A DNA stretch of 46,306 nt from Lachnospiraceae bacterium (GCA_014804655.1 JAAUZK010000050.1:1-46306); one strand, 5' to 3'. Counted from the first letter of the stretch, positions 16,178 through 24,810 are shown. Notes: generated from the sequence alone by a model not told the origin. Program-made: numbers and translations.

Positions 16178-16891
16178 TTGATCATTTACATAGATGAATC
16201 GGGATCAATCAACAACCATATCCCTAATAACAAATATTTTATAGTTTCTTTAATACACGCTACCAATAAAGACGCTTTAAAACGCGCATACAAACGTTTT
16301 GTTTCATCTAACCACGACCGGCTGCTTGAACTGGATAAGGATAAAGTACATCCTAAAACCGGAAATGTTGTAAAAGAGGGCGGCAAAATGTTTTCCAATG
16401 GTTCCTTTAAAGAACTTAAAGGTTCTCAATTTGATAAGAAAATGAAACAAGCATTTGTCGATTTCTTTTCTCGTAAACAATCATTTGAAGTCTATTTCAT
16501 AAAAATCGAAAATGACAAGCTTACGGATCATTTCTGTCAGAATACTGCCCGAGTTTTCAATTATACCATGAAGTTAGCTATTGAATACTTCATTCGTAAA
16601 GGCTATTTACCCAATGAAGACTGCTTTCTTCAACTCGATGAACGAAACGAAAAAACAGAAACCAGATTCTTCCTTGAAAACTACTTGAACACTGAACTTT
16701 CAATGAACGGAACTGCTACCGGAAAATTTGATGTCACATATTACGATTCATCAAACAATTGCCTTATACAAATTGCAGATGTTTTTGCAAATTTATACTA
16801 CTCTCACCTTCAAACAGGCGGCTATGCGGATGAAATCAAAAAATTAAAAGATGCTGGAATTCTAAAATTTGTATTTGAATTTCCAAAATGA
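16178..16891 (+). CDS. DUF3800 domain-containing protein
   Basis: A 237-residue protein with the DUF3800 landmarks: IIYIDESGS at the N-terminus (an RNase H-fold-like first strand with Asp-Glu), and later FLQLDERNEK and NNCLIQIADVFANLYYSHL. DUF3800 proteins are predicted nuclease-like and often lie in defence or mobile regions; substrate unknown. AAGGAG at 16165-16170 is 7 nt before TTG 16178, which gives the family-typical start; an upstream TTG at 16145 falls inside the -10 box. It is one of only two plus-strand genes in the window, with its own promoter and terminator. Confidence 0.8.
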   Translation: MIIYIDESGSINNHIPNNKYFIVSLIHATNKDALKRAYKRFVSSNHDRLLELDKDKVHPKTGNVVKEGGKMFSNGSFKELKGSQFDKKMKQAFVDFFSRKQSFEVYFIKIENDKLTDHFCQNTARVFNYTMKLAIEYFIRKGYLPNEDCFLQLDERNEKTETRFFLENYLNTELSMNGTATGKFDVTYYDSSNNCLIQIADVFANLYYSHLQTGGYADEIKKLKDAGILKFVFEFPK

Positions 16892-17063
16892 GTTCAAAAA
16901 TGCAGTTTTTACAAATTTCGCTTTTTTTCTCACGAATATTGACAGTGTAAACTGCATATGCTAATATAAGTTTACCAACAGTAAGTCCTATGTAAGTGCC
17001 ATTTTCAAGGTAAGCGTCATGTGTTGGCGTCACTATTAGGCAATTGGTGACTTGTAAAAATCA

Positions 17064-17089
17064 GGCCAATCTTCGGATTGGTCTTTTTT
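17064..17089 (+). terminator. Rho-independent terminator after the DUF3800 gene
   Basis: GGCCAATC-TTCG-GATTGGTC (8 bp with one G-U pair) is followed by six T. On the other strand the flank is only weakly T-rich, but it may also slow transcripts from the helicase gene ending at 17115. Confidence 0.85.
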
Positions 17090-17114
17090 CATTCTAAACA
17101 TACCAAAACTTAAC

Positions 17115-19694
17115 TTAAACTTTGTCCGTATATCTTCTTCGATAGTATTCCATGGTTCTGTATTCGAGTATGTCCTTCATCTGCTGCTTAAAGGCTTCAT
17201 TCTCCGCAATTCCCGCCAGCTCTTCTCTGATCGCCAGCGCATAACCGTCCCTGTCAATAAAAAAGCCTTTGCCGGAAGCTTTCAGGTATTTAATCGGCAT
17301 ACTTTTTGCCTTGCTCAGATGCTGTCTGTCTGCCATCTTTTTATAATCCGAATATGACATGTCTGTCACTAAATCTTTCCAGTTTTTTCCGGTGTTGAAA
17401 AACTCCTTCCAGCTTTCCAGCACCTCATCATCCGTCACTACCAGACGCACATCTCCGTGGTTATAGAAGCTGTATAAAATCGGCATCTTATAGACCTTTT
17501 GCATGTCTGTTGTTTCAATCAGCGACAGGAACTCACGGCCAATGCTGTCGTAAACAACTTCTTCATCAGCGGACAATTCATGCAGTTCATATAAGAAGTC
17601 CATGTACCGCCGGAACGGGTTTTCTTTCGCATTTTTCATGCAATACTGATATATATCGTCTTCCATATAAGTAAAAAGTTCCATGCGCGTCGGAACCTTA
17701 TCATCCAGCAATTCCTTGATTCTGTAGTATTCCTGTCTGATCCGTTCCCTGACGGATAAAGACTTTTTATCCAGTACTTTAAAAAGGTCAACGAGCCGCA
17801 TGTCAAAATCCACGATACAATCATCGGGATATTCGAGCCTGTAATAATCACCCGCCGACCGCTCTACGAAGCTTTTGCCTCCGCTTAGCAGAAAAGGCGC
17901 CCGCCCGGCTTTCTCGTAATTGCCGATGAAATCAAGTACATTCAGATATTCTTTGCCCCGGCTGGTGCGCAGCCCGCGCCCCAACTGCTGTAAAAACACA
18001 ACGGGAGACTCCGTCGGACGCAGGAACATGACCATGTCGAGAGACGCAATATCTACCCCTTCATTAAACATGTCCACCGAAAAAATCACCTTAATTTCCT
18101 GTTTCTTCAGTTTCTCGACCGCTTTCTCCCTGTCTTCGGAAAACTCTCCGTCCGCATTACTGTATACCGCTACGGCTTCAACGCCTCTTTTACAGAATTC
18201 TTTCGCCATCTCCTCCGCGTGCTGTCTGGAACAGCAAAAGCCCAGCGCTCTTTTGGAAGGATACTTTCGATAATACTTGTAGATCAAATCATATCTTCTG
18301 ACATTTCCGATGTATGTCTCGTTCAATTCCTTTTCATCATAACGGCCTTTTACCAGATGCAGGGAAGAATAATCCGTCTCATCGTAGATCCCATAATAAT
18401 GGAAGGGAACCAGTATGCCCTTGTTGATGGCTTCTTTCAGAGAAATCTCATAGGGCACGTTATAATCGCAAATCTCGTAGATGTTCCTGCCGTCCATTCT
18501 CTCAGGCGTAGCAGTAAGCCCCAGCAAAAACTGCGGCTTGAAATAATTTACGATTCGCTGATACCGGTCATTGACCGCATGATGAAATTCGTCGATTATA
18601 AGATAGTCGAAATAGTCCGGCTGAAAATACTCTTCCGTCAGGTATTCTTTCCTTCCCAGCGTGTCCACGGAAGCAAAAATAACAGATGTATTGGTATCTT
18701 TCTTTTTGCCGTTAAAGAAGCCGTAGTCGTCGGACTGACGGACATTACGAAAAGACATGGCCGCCTGCTGCAATATCTCTTCTCGGTGCGCCACGAACAA
18801 TACCTTTTCATAGGGCGCGGAGTCAAAAGCTGCCAGATAGGTCTTCCCAACTCCCGTAGCGGCCTGCACCAGACCTTTTACCGCACCCTCTGCGCGGCTG
18901 TTCTCCAAAGCATACAGCGCTTCGATCTGCGCGCCTCTGGGCTGGAAGAGCGGTGTCAGTTTCATATCGTCATTGCCAACTCCGATACTCTCCTCTGCGA
19001 TAAAACAGTCTATTCCCTCATTCTTTCCAGATATGACACTTCTGTCGTTTTCATCCTCCAAATCATCATATCTCGCCAAATCCTTGGAAACAGCCGGTTT
19101 ATGCCAGTTGCGGGAATATGCAGCCAACTCCGCATCATCGATCACAATCGAATGGTGCTCGAACAGATCGGAAAAAGTCTCATAGAACAGCCGGAAATTC
19201 TCGCCATCAGCCAGACTGCTGAACCGATAATTCCACTCAATTCCGGAAGTCAGCGCGCTCTTAGAAATATTGGAAGAACCTATGTAGATTTCCCCGCTGT
19301 TCTCATAATGAAAAATGTATGCCTTAGGGTGAAACGAGCGTTTCCTGTCATTATAAAATCTCAAATCGACCCGATTGCCCAGCTCTTTCTTAATCAGGCA
19401 TAACGCCGAAGGCTGCGTAATCCCCAGATAATTGCCTGTGAGAATACGCACCCGAACACCACGGTCCAGCGCTTCCTGCAAGTCTCTTAAGATCATCTTC
19501 ACGCCCGATTCCATCAAAAAAGAGACAATGATATCGATGCGCTTTGCCTTTTTCATGCTTATTTTTAACTGATAATACAAGAAACGGCTTCTGTTTCTGT
19601 CCCCGGTCATGACATCGGTAGGTTCAATGTGCAGCTCTTCGTTTTCCCGCAATCCACTGTTATTTATTTCTTCCGCAAAATCAGATTGAGCCAT
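17115..19694 (-). CDS. PLD-domain superfamily II helicase
   Basis: An 859-residue protein. An N-terminal phospholipase-D-like domain (about 45-160) has one HxK half-site (SFHPKAYIFHY, H122/K124, and GSSN 139-142). It is followed by a DEAD/DEAH-type helicase core: Walker A ATGVGKT 279-285, DEFH 368-371, LTATPER 393-399, and motifs V-VI in NEGVDIASLDMVMFLRPTES and LQQLGRGLR. The C-terminal 300 residues resemble the DUF3427-type region of similar helicases but are shorter. It probably translocates on DNA or remodels it, with a PLD nuclease or binding module. It overlaps the 3' end of the methyltransferase gene by 31 nt, implying one transcript. A DNA repair or defence role is inference. Confidence 0.82.
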   Translation of the reverse strand: MAQSDFAEEINNSGLRENEELHIEPTDVMTGDRNRSRFLYYQLKISMKKAKRIDIIVSFLMESGVKMILRDLQEALDRGVRVRILTGNYLGITQPSALCLIKKELGNRVDLRFYNDRKRSFHPKAYIFHYENSGEIYIGSSNISKSALTSGIEWNYRFSSLADGENFRLFYETFSDLFEHHSIVIDDAELAAYSRNWHKPAVSKDLARYDDLEDENDRSVISGKNEGIDCFIAEESIGVGNDDMKLTPLFQPRGAQIEALYALENSRAEGAVKGLVQAATGVGKTYLAAFDSAPYEKVLFVAHREEILQQAAMSFRNVRQSDDYGFFNGKKKDTNTSVIFASVDTLGRKEYLTEEYFQPDYFDYLIIDEFHHAVNDRYQRIVNYFKPQFLLGLTATPERMDGRNIYEICDYNVPYEISLKEAINKGILVPFHYYGIYDETDYSSLHLVKGRYDEKELNETYIGNVRRYDLIYKYYRKYPSKRALGFCCSRQHAEEMAKEFCKRGVEAVAVYSNADGEFSEDREKAVEKLKKQEIKVIFSVDMFNEGVDIASLDMVMFLRPTESPVVFLQQLGRGLRTSRGKEYLNVLDFIGNYEKAGRAPFLLSGGKSFVERSAGDYYRLEYPDDCIVDFDMRLVDLFKVLDKKSLSVRERIRQEYYRIKELLDDKVPTRMELFTYMEDDIYQYCMKNAKENPFRRYMDFLYELHELSADEEVVYDSIGREFLSLIETTDMQKVYKMPILYSFYNHGDVRLVVTDDEVLESWKEFFNTGKNWKDLVTDMSYSDYKKMADRQHLSKAKSMPIKYLKASGKGFFIDRDGYALAIREELAGIAENEAFKQQMKDILEYRTMEYYRRRYTDKV

Positions 19695-20257
19695 CGTTCC
19701 TCACCTCTTCCCGGTCGTACATCAGATGATATCCATTGTTCTTCTGCTTGTAATGCTTCTATATCGCTAATGAAATCTGCGAAGGTCGTTTCAGTCATGT
19801 CGGTAAAATAACGCCCGTTTCTTTCACCTGAAAAAGTTCCGTATTTGAAAGACGTATAGATGATGCCGTTTGGCTTTAATGCGGCGGTCATGTTACGCAT
19901 GACGTTGATGAGTTCATCTTTGGGTAAGTGCAGAATAGAGGAGCATGCCCAGATGCCGTCGTATTTGTCTATTGCGGATAACTCTTGGAAGAGCATGTGG
20001 CGGACTTGGATGCCAGTATAGTCGGTTGCTAGTTTACATAACTCTTCCGAGCCATCTATTGCCTCTACTTGGTATCCTTGATCAAAAAAAGCCTTGGTAT
20101 CTCGACCGGAACCGCAGCCGAAGTCTAAGATAACGGCAGGGTGGGGTAAATGTGACAAAAAGCGTTGTTGGGTGGCGGTAAATTCTACGGATACGGTTGT
20201 GGTGTAGAACTTTGTGGCGTTTTGGTTGTAGTAGGTTAGGGTTTGGGTGCTTTGCAT
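19664..20257 (-). CDS. Class I SAM-dependent methyltransferase
   Basis: A 197-residue protein with Rossmann-fold methyltransferase motifs: ILDFGCGSGRDTKAF (motif I), VEAIDGSEELCKLA (acidic end of strand 2), and YDGIWACSSILHLPKDEL (motif IV region). It lacks a DNA-methylase (N/D)PP(Y/F) motif, so a small-molecule or protein target is more likely (TehB/UbiE-like). An in-frame ATG at 20329 lies within the -10 box of the SigA promoter, so ATG 20257 is the start. It overlaps the helicase start by 31 nt. Confidence 0.8.
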   Translation of the reverse strand: MQSTQTLTYYNQNATKFYTTTVSVEFTATQQRFLSHLPHPAVILDFGCGSGRDTKAFFDQGYQVEAIDGSEELCKLATDYTGIQVRHMLFQELSAIDKYDGIWACSSILHLPKDELINVMRNMTAALKPNGIIYTSFKYGTFSGERNGRYFTDMTETTFADFISDIEALQAEEQWISSDVRPGRGEERWLNLILRKK

Positions 20258-20327
20258 TGTATTGTATTCGCCTTTTGGTACAAATAATATAATTCTTAAT
20301 GCTGTCGTGTATTGCAACCTCAATATC

Positions 20328-20356
20328 ATTTTACATTAGTGCAGCAGCATGGTCAA
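20328..20356 (-). promoter_or_regulatory. SigA promoter of the methyltransferase-helicase operon
   Basis: TTGACC (20351-20356), 17 bp, TAAAAT (20328-20333). RNA start near 20320, which rules out translation from ATG 20329. Confidence 0.78.
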
Positions 20357-20411
20357 TTCCAAACCAGCCCCATATTTCACGCTATATACAATATACAGTC
20401 ATTATCTATCA

Positions 20412-20981
20412 CTACTTCATTTTAACATCTATGAGACTATCAATTATCTCTTTATAATCTTTAAAAAAATCTTCTTCAAAATGTTTATCAAATAAAGGAC
20501 TCATAACTTGAAAAATAAGAAAAAATATAAGTAGCATGAGAAATATATATAGTAACAATATTCCCAGAAAAGCACTCCAAAACGGAATATTACTAAACCC
20601 ATTATATTGGTAAAGCAAGTCGAACATCTTCGTGAATATTGCGGCTATTACAGCACTCGCCATTATACTCAAATACTCATGATTTGGTTTTATATTTCTT
20701 ATCATTTGATTGAGATATCTGCTAAATTCAATTAATTCGTTTATATTATAATTCTGATATTTATTACAAACATACTGGTTCCATTGTTGATATGTTTCAA
20801 ACTTTAATTTTTCATCCAAATTACGCAATGTTTTCTTTTTTACGCGATGACGATTACAGCACAAGTAGCAATAGATAATTTTTTCTGATTTTAAACTAAA
20901 ACTATACCATCTTTCGCCTATTTCATCGAGCGATTTTCCAGATTTCTTTCCTTTTATCATATTGTCAACCATCCAATTCAT
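20412..20981 (-). CDS. Hypothetical membrane protein, AT-rich
   Basis: I do not recognise this 189-residue protein. It has a basic, Cys-containing N-terminal part (CYLCCNRHRVKKK, about 38-50), a helical middle, and two hydrophobic stretches at about 105-126 and 134-160 followed by an acidic tail (FDKHFEEDFFKDYKEIIDSL). The Cys/His cluster could bind a metal, though the spacing fits no family known to me. The gene is markedly more AT-rich than its neighbours, which suggests recent acquisition. RNA start is predicted near 20988, so ATG 20981 would be nearly leaderless; ATGs at 20972 and 20960 are alternatives. No good ribosome site is visible. Confidence 0.5.
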   Translation of the reverse strand: MNWMVDNMIKGKKSGKSLDEIGERWYSFSLKSEKIIYCYLCCNRHRVKKKTLRNLDEKLKFETYQQWNQYVCNKYQNYNINELIEFSRYLNQMIRNIKPNHEYLSIMASAVIAAIFTKMFDLLYQYNGFSNIPFWSAFLGILLLYIFLMLLIFFLIFQVMSPLFDKHFEEDFFKDYKEIIDSLIDVKMK

Positions 20982-20993
20982 TGAAATAAAATT

Positions 20994-21022
20994 ATTATAC
21001 TATTTATATAATTTCATTTCAA
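20994..21022 (-). promoter_or_regulatory. SigA promoter of the AT-rich membrane-protein gene
   Basis: TTGAAA (21017-21022), 17 bp, TATAAT (20994-20999). Confidence 0.72.
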
Positions 21023-21072
21023 TAAAACTCTCAATCTCAATCTCAAAACTTGTATTTCTCATTGACAATTAT

Positions 21073-21345
21073 CTACTCATCAATCAACGAAACCAGCAAA
21101 GTCAATATATCTTTCATCCCTTGCCTATAACTTATTTCCGTATAAACAGCCGCACGATGATTCTCTGCAGACAAATAGTCATCAAGAGCCTTTTGCTGTT
21201 CTTGATTAAGCATCCCTTCCAAAATACATATCGCTTTATCGGTTTCCTGTTCCGCCTGTCTATATTCCTCGTTGTTTTGTACTATACTATCTAATCTTTC
21301 ATTCATTAAATTCTCAGTAATGATTTCCAACACTCGTTTATCCAT
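21073..21345 (-). CDS. Small helical protein, DUF6809-like
   Basis: A 90-residue acidic, helical protein: ITENLMNERLDSIVQNNEEY, ICILEGMLNQEQQKALDDYL and a C-terminal YRQGMKDILTLLVSLIDE. The pattern resembles the short Lachnospiraceae proteins called DUF6809; that name is from memory and should be tested. AGGGAGAG lies close upstream of ATG 21345. Function unknown. It diverges from the small HTH gene at 21469. Confidence 0.65.
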   Translation of the reverse strand: MDKRVLEIITENLMNERLDSIVQNNEEYRQAEQETDKAICILEGMLNQEQQKALDDYLSAENHRAAVYTEISYRQGMKDILTLLVSLIDE

Positions 21346-21380
21346 GCTTATCTCTCCCTACACTGTTGCAATATATATTC

Positions 21381-21409
21381 ATCATACACAACGCGTTCAC
21401 TTTATACAA
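21381..21409 (-). promoter_or_regulatory. SigA promoter of the DUF6809-like gene
   Basis: TTGTAT (21404-21409), 17 bp, TATGAT (21381-21386). RNA start near 21374. Confidence 0.6.
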
Positions 21410-21468
21410 TATGTTCAACATAGGGATTTCTTATAATAATAAAATAAAAAAGGAAAGCGATAAATAAA

Positions 21469-21678
21469 ATGTACTCTTACTCCCCACTCTGGAAGACAAT
21501 GCAGGAACACGGCATTACAACATATAGTTTGGTAAATCATTACGGCATCTCCAGCCATTTGATGAGCAATTTAAGACATAACAAAAATGTTACCATGGAA
21601 ACAATTCACAGACTCTGTCAGATTTTAGATTGTACTCCGAATGATATTGTAGAAATCATACCGGACAAATCGAATTGA
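21469..21678 (+). CDS. Small XRE/Cro-type HTH regulator
   Basis: A 69-residue single-domain DNA-binding protein: LWKTMQEHGITTYSLVNHYG, ISSHLMSNLRHNKNVTMETI, HRLCQILDCTPNDIVEII. The final LCxILDCTPxDI motif is typical of the YozG-like Cro/C1 group. It probably binds as a dimer to a nearby operator; a GTTCA direct repeat at about 21395-21399 and 21413-21417 lies in the divergent promoter region. The ribosome site (AAGGAAAG) is rather far (about 11 nt) from ATG 21469. Confidence 0.8.
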   Translation: MYSYSPLWKTMQEHGITTYSLVNHYGISSHLMSNLRHNKNVTMETIHRLCQILDCTPNDIVEIIPDKSN

Positions 21679-21720
21679 CACCGCAAAAATTGTATACAAA
21701 AAGTGCGTATCAACGTACCT

Positions 21721-22593
21721 TTATTTCCTCGGTTTTTCTTTACTCATTTTCTCTGCGCCTCCCCTCCACGCAAAACACTGCTCCTGCACATACGCATAGG
21801 GCTGTTTTAACAACTCCGCACCTTTCTGCACAGATATTTCATTCTCACTGACCGCACGGAATACCAACTGCATAAAGAGCATGGGTTCTTCCTGACGAAT
21901 CCTTGACGGCTCATGTTTTTTCCACCCAGCCTGACCGGCTTGAATATAGAAATTTCTTGCCACATTATCATTTATGATCCCACACAGATTGGCCCGTTTA
22001 ACCAGAAGATACATGGATATCCCGTATTCTTTGCATGTAAGTGTCATGTCTTTCGTTACAGCCGTTCTTCGGATGCCCAATTCCCTTCTGGCATCGGCAA
22101 ACGGAAGCAGAAAGGCACCGCTGACAGCAGTCGCCGTATCTTCTATCTGTTTTTCTTCCATATTATCCGGCCACTTGAATATGAAGTGCGCCATCTCATG
22201 GGCAATCGTGGATCTGATTCTCTCTGCACTCATCCGACCGTTGATTATAATATACGGTCTGCCGTTGACCGATCCGTTTATTCCCGAAAATGCATCGTTG
22301 CCTACCTCGGTTATATAAACCAAAATTCCTTTGTTTTCCAAAAGCTCGACCAGATTTCCCACCAGACCGAATTCTGCAATATGCAGATATCTACGCATTG
22401 CAAGTGCATTCTCTTCAACATTATCAGTGAGCGCAAGCCCATGGCATTCCGGCGCTTCCGGCAGCACATCTCCTCCCAGCACATCTATAACCGAATAAAA
22501 CCTGCCTAAATATTCCTCAACAGATTCCTTTATATAGTCCTGCTGTTTCACAGAAAGCTTACTGCCCTTCCTGAATTCCCCATGAGCAAACAC
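21721..22593 (-). CDS. ImmA/IrrE family metallopeptidase lacking the usual N-terminal HTH
   Basis: A 290-residue zinc peptidase domain: RSTIAHEMAHFIFKWPDN carries HExxH (H132, E133, H136), with the EDTATAVSGAFLLPFADARR helix after it. ImmA/IrrE peptidases cleave XRE-family repressors. In related proteins of about 400 residues, the segment NLVFAHGEFRKGS follows an XRE DNA-binding domain. Here the frame is closed by a stop codon four codons before the GTG at 22593, so the HTH part is missing. The start is a weak GTG. The gene may be a 5'-truncated remnant or a stand-alone peptidase acting on another regulator, such as the nearby HTH protein. Confidence 0.7.
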   Translation of the reverse strand: MFAHGEFRKGSKLSVKQQDYIKESVEEYLGRFYSVIDVLGGDVLPEAPECHGLALTDNVEENALAMRRYLHIAEFGLVGNLVELLENKGILVYITEVGNDAFSGINGSVNGRPYIIINGRMSAERIRSTIAHEMAHFIFKWPDNMEEKQIEDTATAVSGAFLLPFADARRELGIRRTAVTKDMTLTCKEYGISMYLLVKRANLCGIINDNVARNFYIQAGQAGWKKHEPSRIRQEEPMLFMQLVFRAVSENEISVQKGAELLKQPYAYVQEQCFAWRGGAEKMSKEKPRK

Positions 22594-22756
22594 AAGATTT
22601 TCATTTTATGTAAAAAAGTAAACATCATGTGCAATAATTCCACGGAAAAGCTGAAACACTACACTTATTGAAAATCCTCACTATAACCGCCACCGTTATC
22701 AAAAAAGAACCATACATCTCTGCATGATCCTTTTATCTTATAATTATTTCATCCTA

Positions 22757-22776
22757 GAATTATATTTCATATAAAT
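22757..22776. repeat. 20-bp direct repeat, copy A
   Basis: GAATTATATTTCATATAAAT here differs by one base from GAATTATGTTTCATATAAAT at 24730-24749. The two copies bracket the GNAT and first ATPase genes. The second copy lies in an operator-like palindrome. Confidence 0.75.
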
Positions 22777-22787
22777 CTACATTCTCC

Positions 22788-23261
22788 TCACCCAATCACA
22801 CACGTCATCTCATGCCACTGCTCTCCGCCCCAAGTCGAATCAGCAATCCCTCTGTCAGTAAATCCAAGCTTCTTATACATCTTCACCTTGCTCTGCGAAC
22901 ATGTAAGAAACACAATACTCCGTTCCTTTTCCCGCTCGCGTCTCAAATACTGGAACATAATCTCTCTGGCAAGCCCCTGTCTGCGATATTCCGGAAGCAC
23001 ATCCAATCCCAAAAGCATAATATTCTTTCCGTTAGGATCATAAAGACTCGCATCCGTAAAAAACTCGTCCCGAAATGAATACTCACTTGTAGACAGACCA
23101 TTCAAAAACCCGGCAATTTTCCCGGTCGATCTGTCAACTGCCACCAGAAAAAGTTCCGGTGCCGTTTCGATACGTTCTCTCATCATTTTTGCTGAACATG
23201 CCTCGTTGGGTGGAAAACAGATCTGCTCTATCTCAATGGCTTGCCCTTTACCCATCTCCAT
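22788..23261 (-). CDS. GNAT family N-acetyltransferase
   Basis: A 157-residue acyl-CoA N-acyltransferase. CFPPNEACS near the start and LLGLDVLPEYRRQGLAREIM (motif A, with the RRQGLA acetyl-CoA loop), then a terminal SKVKMYKKLGFTDRG, match the arylalkylamine-type GNAT group. The first strand seen in relatives (about 10-15 residues before IEIEQICFPP) is missing. ATG 23261 has GGAGG 6 nt upstream, inside the last codons of the ATPase gene, which it overlaps by 14 nt. So it is co-translated with the ATPase. Substrate unknown. Confidence 0.8.
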   Translation of the reverse strand: MEMGKGQAIEIEQICFPPNEACSAKMMRERIETAPELFLVAVDRSTGKIAGFLNGLSTSEYSFRDEFFTDASLYDPNGKNIMLLGLDVLPEYRRQGLAREIMFQYLRREREKERSIVFLTCSQSKVKMYKKLGFTDRGIADSTWGGEQWHEMTCVIG

Positions 23262-24666
23262 ACAATTCCTCCAATCCGACTAGCTTCACCAAATCATCCT
23301 CTGCATGCTCTGCTACCCAATCCGTAAAACCGCTTTTGGCAAAGAGGAGATACTGTACCACCATGTATTCTTTTGCAATCAGCCCTTTTTTCTCCAACAA
23401 CTCTTCATAGATTTTCTTATCAATCGGCTCATTTCTGAATTTGCATTCCCCCAAAACCGCTTTTCTTGACATCTTGTCTAATCCCACCACATCAATATCC
23501 GTTGTTTCCCGCTTGATGGGATCTGTACCCCACCATTTACCAACCGCTGTAACAAAACAGTTCAAGCCGCCGGAAAGACCCACAAACAGAGTAAAATATT
23601 TGCACATATCCTCAAAAACGCTCCCCATAAATTCCGGCAGTCTGGGCTTTACCACATTATAATAATAGAGTTTTCCGCGATCGAGCTCGATTGCCCCCAT
23701 TCCATCGGGAACAAATTTATACCAGAATCTGAACATGTTATCTTTCAAATTATACTGGACTTTTTTCTTATTTGATTCGTCAGTTATTGCCTTTTCCCTC
23801 ACCACAATCCCTGTTGCAATCAGGTTCTGAAGCGCATGAGACACCACGGTCTGCTCCAGGTGTGTTTTATCGGAAATTTCATTTACTTTATTTGATCCCG
23901 ACGCAATTTCAGTAATAATATCATTGTAAGTACTGACGTTTCTGAATTCCTGCGTCAGCAAATTACTTGTTTCCTCATATAAATATCCTGCTTTTGTAAA
24001 AAAAAGATGAATAATATTCTCATCCAAAGACTTGGAATCGTCCAACATAGAAAGATACTTTGCCGTGCCGCCGGTAATACCGAAGCAGAGCGCTTTTTCT
24101 TCATAAGAATACGAAGGTACGAATTCTGCCGCTTCCCGATATTGAAAGGGTTCCAGTCTGATTTGTGCCGTTCTTCTCCCGAATACCGGACTTTTTTCAC
24201 TCAAAACTTCATTTTCCATAAAACTGATTGAGGAGCCGCACAGAATCAGAAACATCTGTCCGTTTATCCACTGATTATCAATCATCTTTTGCAAAACTGA
24301 CAAAATGCTTTTATCCGCTTCCGCCAGATACGGAAGTTCATCAATTACAACAATACACCTTTCTTCTTCGCTGTTTTTTCCCAGAAATCTCAAAAGATCA
24401 TCAGCGCTTTTAAATGTAAGTTGGTTCATCTCTGGTGCCAACGCCTCAAGGGCCTGTTTACCCCATAATTCTATATTTTTGCTGATTCCGGTTTTTGTCG
24501 CAGTATAATAAACAGCCCGTTTATCTTTGATGAATTCCTTAATCAAAGTTGACTTTCCGATTCTTCTTCTCCCATATATGACAACCATCTGAAATCCCGA
24601 TGAATGATACATATTCTCCAACGTTTGCAATTCCGCTTTTCTTCCTATAAACTTATGCACGCTCAT
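23248..24666 (-). CDS. ATPase with C-terminal DUF234 (PD-(D/E)xK-like) domain, copy 1
   Basis: A 472-residue protein of the archaeal-type ATPase group. FIGRKAELQTLENMY leads into Walker A GRRRIGKST (32-40), Walker B CIVVIDELPYLAEA, and the LILCGSSISFMENEV and SPVFGRRTAQI sensors. A winged-helix stretch follows (about 260-310), then a DUF234 nuclease-like tail with KWWGTDPIKRETTDIDVVG and VLGECKFRN (Asp and Glu-x-Lys of a PD-(D/E)xK site). Such proteins are common and poorly understood; roles in DNA processing or defence are suggested. It has its own promoter, overlapped by a 45-bp palindrome, and overlaps the GNAT gene. Confidence 0.85.
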   Translation of the reverse strand: MSVHKFIGRKAELQTLENMYHSSGFQMVVIYGRRRIGKSTLIKEFIKDKRAVYYTATKTGISKNIELWGKQALEALAPEMNQLTFKSADDLLRFLGKNSEEERCIVVIDELPYLAEADKSILSVLQKMIDNQWINGQMFLILCGSSISFMENEVLSEKSPVFGRRTAQIRLEPFQYREAAEFVPSYSYEEKALCFGITGGTAKYLSMLDDSKSLDENIIHLFFTKAGYLYEETSNLLTQEFRNVSTYNDIITEIASGSNKVNEISDKTHLEQTVVSHALQNLIATGIVVREKAITDESNKKKVQYNLKDNMFRFWYKFVPDGMGAIELDRGKLYYYNVVKPRLPEFMGSVFEDMCKYFTLFVGLSGGLNCFVTAVGKWWGTDPIKRETTDIDVVGLDKMSRKAVLGECKFRNEPIDKKIYEELLEKKGLIAKEYMVVQYLLFAKSGFTDWVAEHAEDDLVKLVGLEELYGDG

Positions 24667-24705
24667 CTCTCTCCTCTCAAAACCGTCCTAAGTTTATTGC
24701 AAGCA

Positions 24706-24750
24706 AATTTATATGAAATATATTTCATTGAATTATGTTTCATATAAATT
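24706..24750. promoter_or_regulatory. 45-bp inverted repeat, likely repressor operator
   Basis: The arms AATTTATATGAAA (24706-24718) and TTTCATATAAATT (24738-24750) are perfect inverted repeats. They overlap the -10 box (24746-24751) and the expected RNA start of the ATPase copy 1 gene. A similar half-site recurs at 22757-22776. The binding protein is unknown. Confidence 0.65.
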
Positions 24751-24774
24751 ATCACATTTTATGATTAATGTCAA
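24746..24774 (-). promoter_or_regulatory. SigA promoter of ATPase copy 1-GNAT
   Basis: TTGACA (24769-24774), 17 bp, TAATTT (24746-24751). Confidence 0.72.
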
Positions 24775-24810
24775 TGGTCGTCTTATTGGCGATACTGTTT
24801 CTTACGCTGC

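Noticed and set aside
18219..19403. 394-codon open frame on the plus strand
   Set aside because: It is antisense to the helicase gene, lacks a ribosome site and matches no family; a composition shadow.
17115..20257. Restriction-modification or DISARM locus
   Set aside because: The methyltransferase lacks a DNA-methylase (N/D)PP(Y/F) motif and no DrmB-like gene is present.
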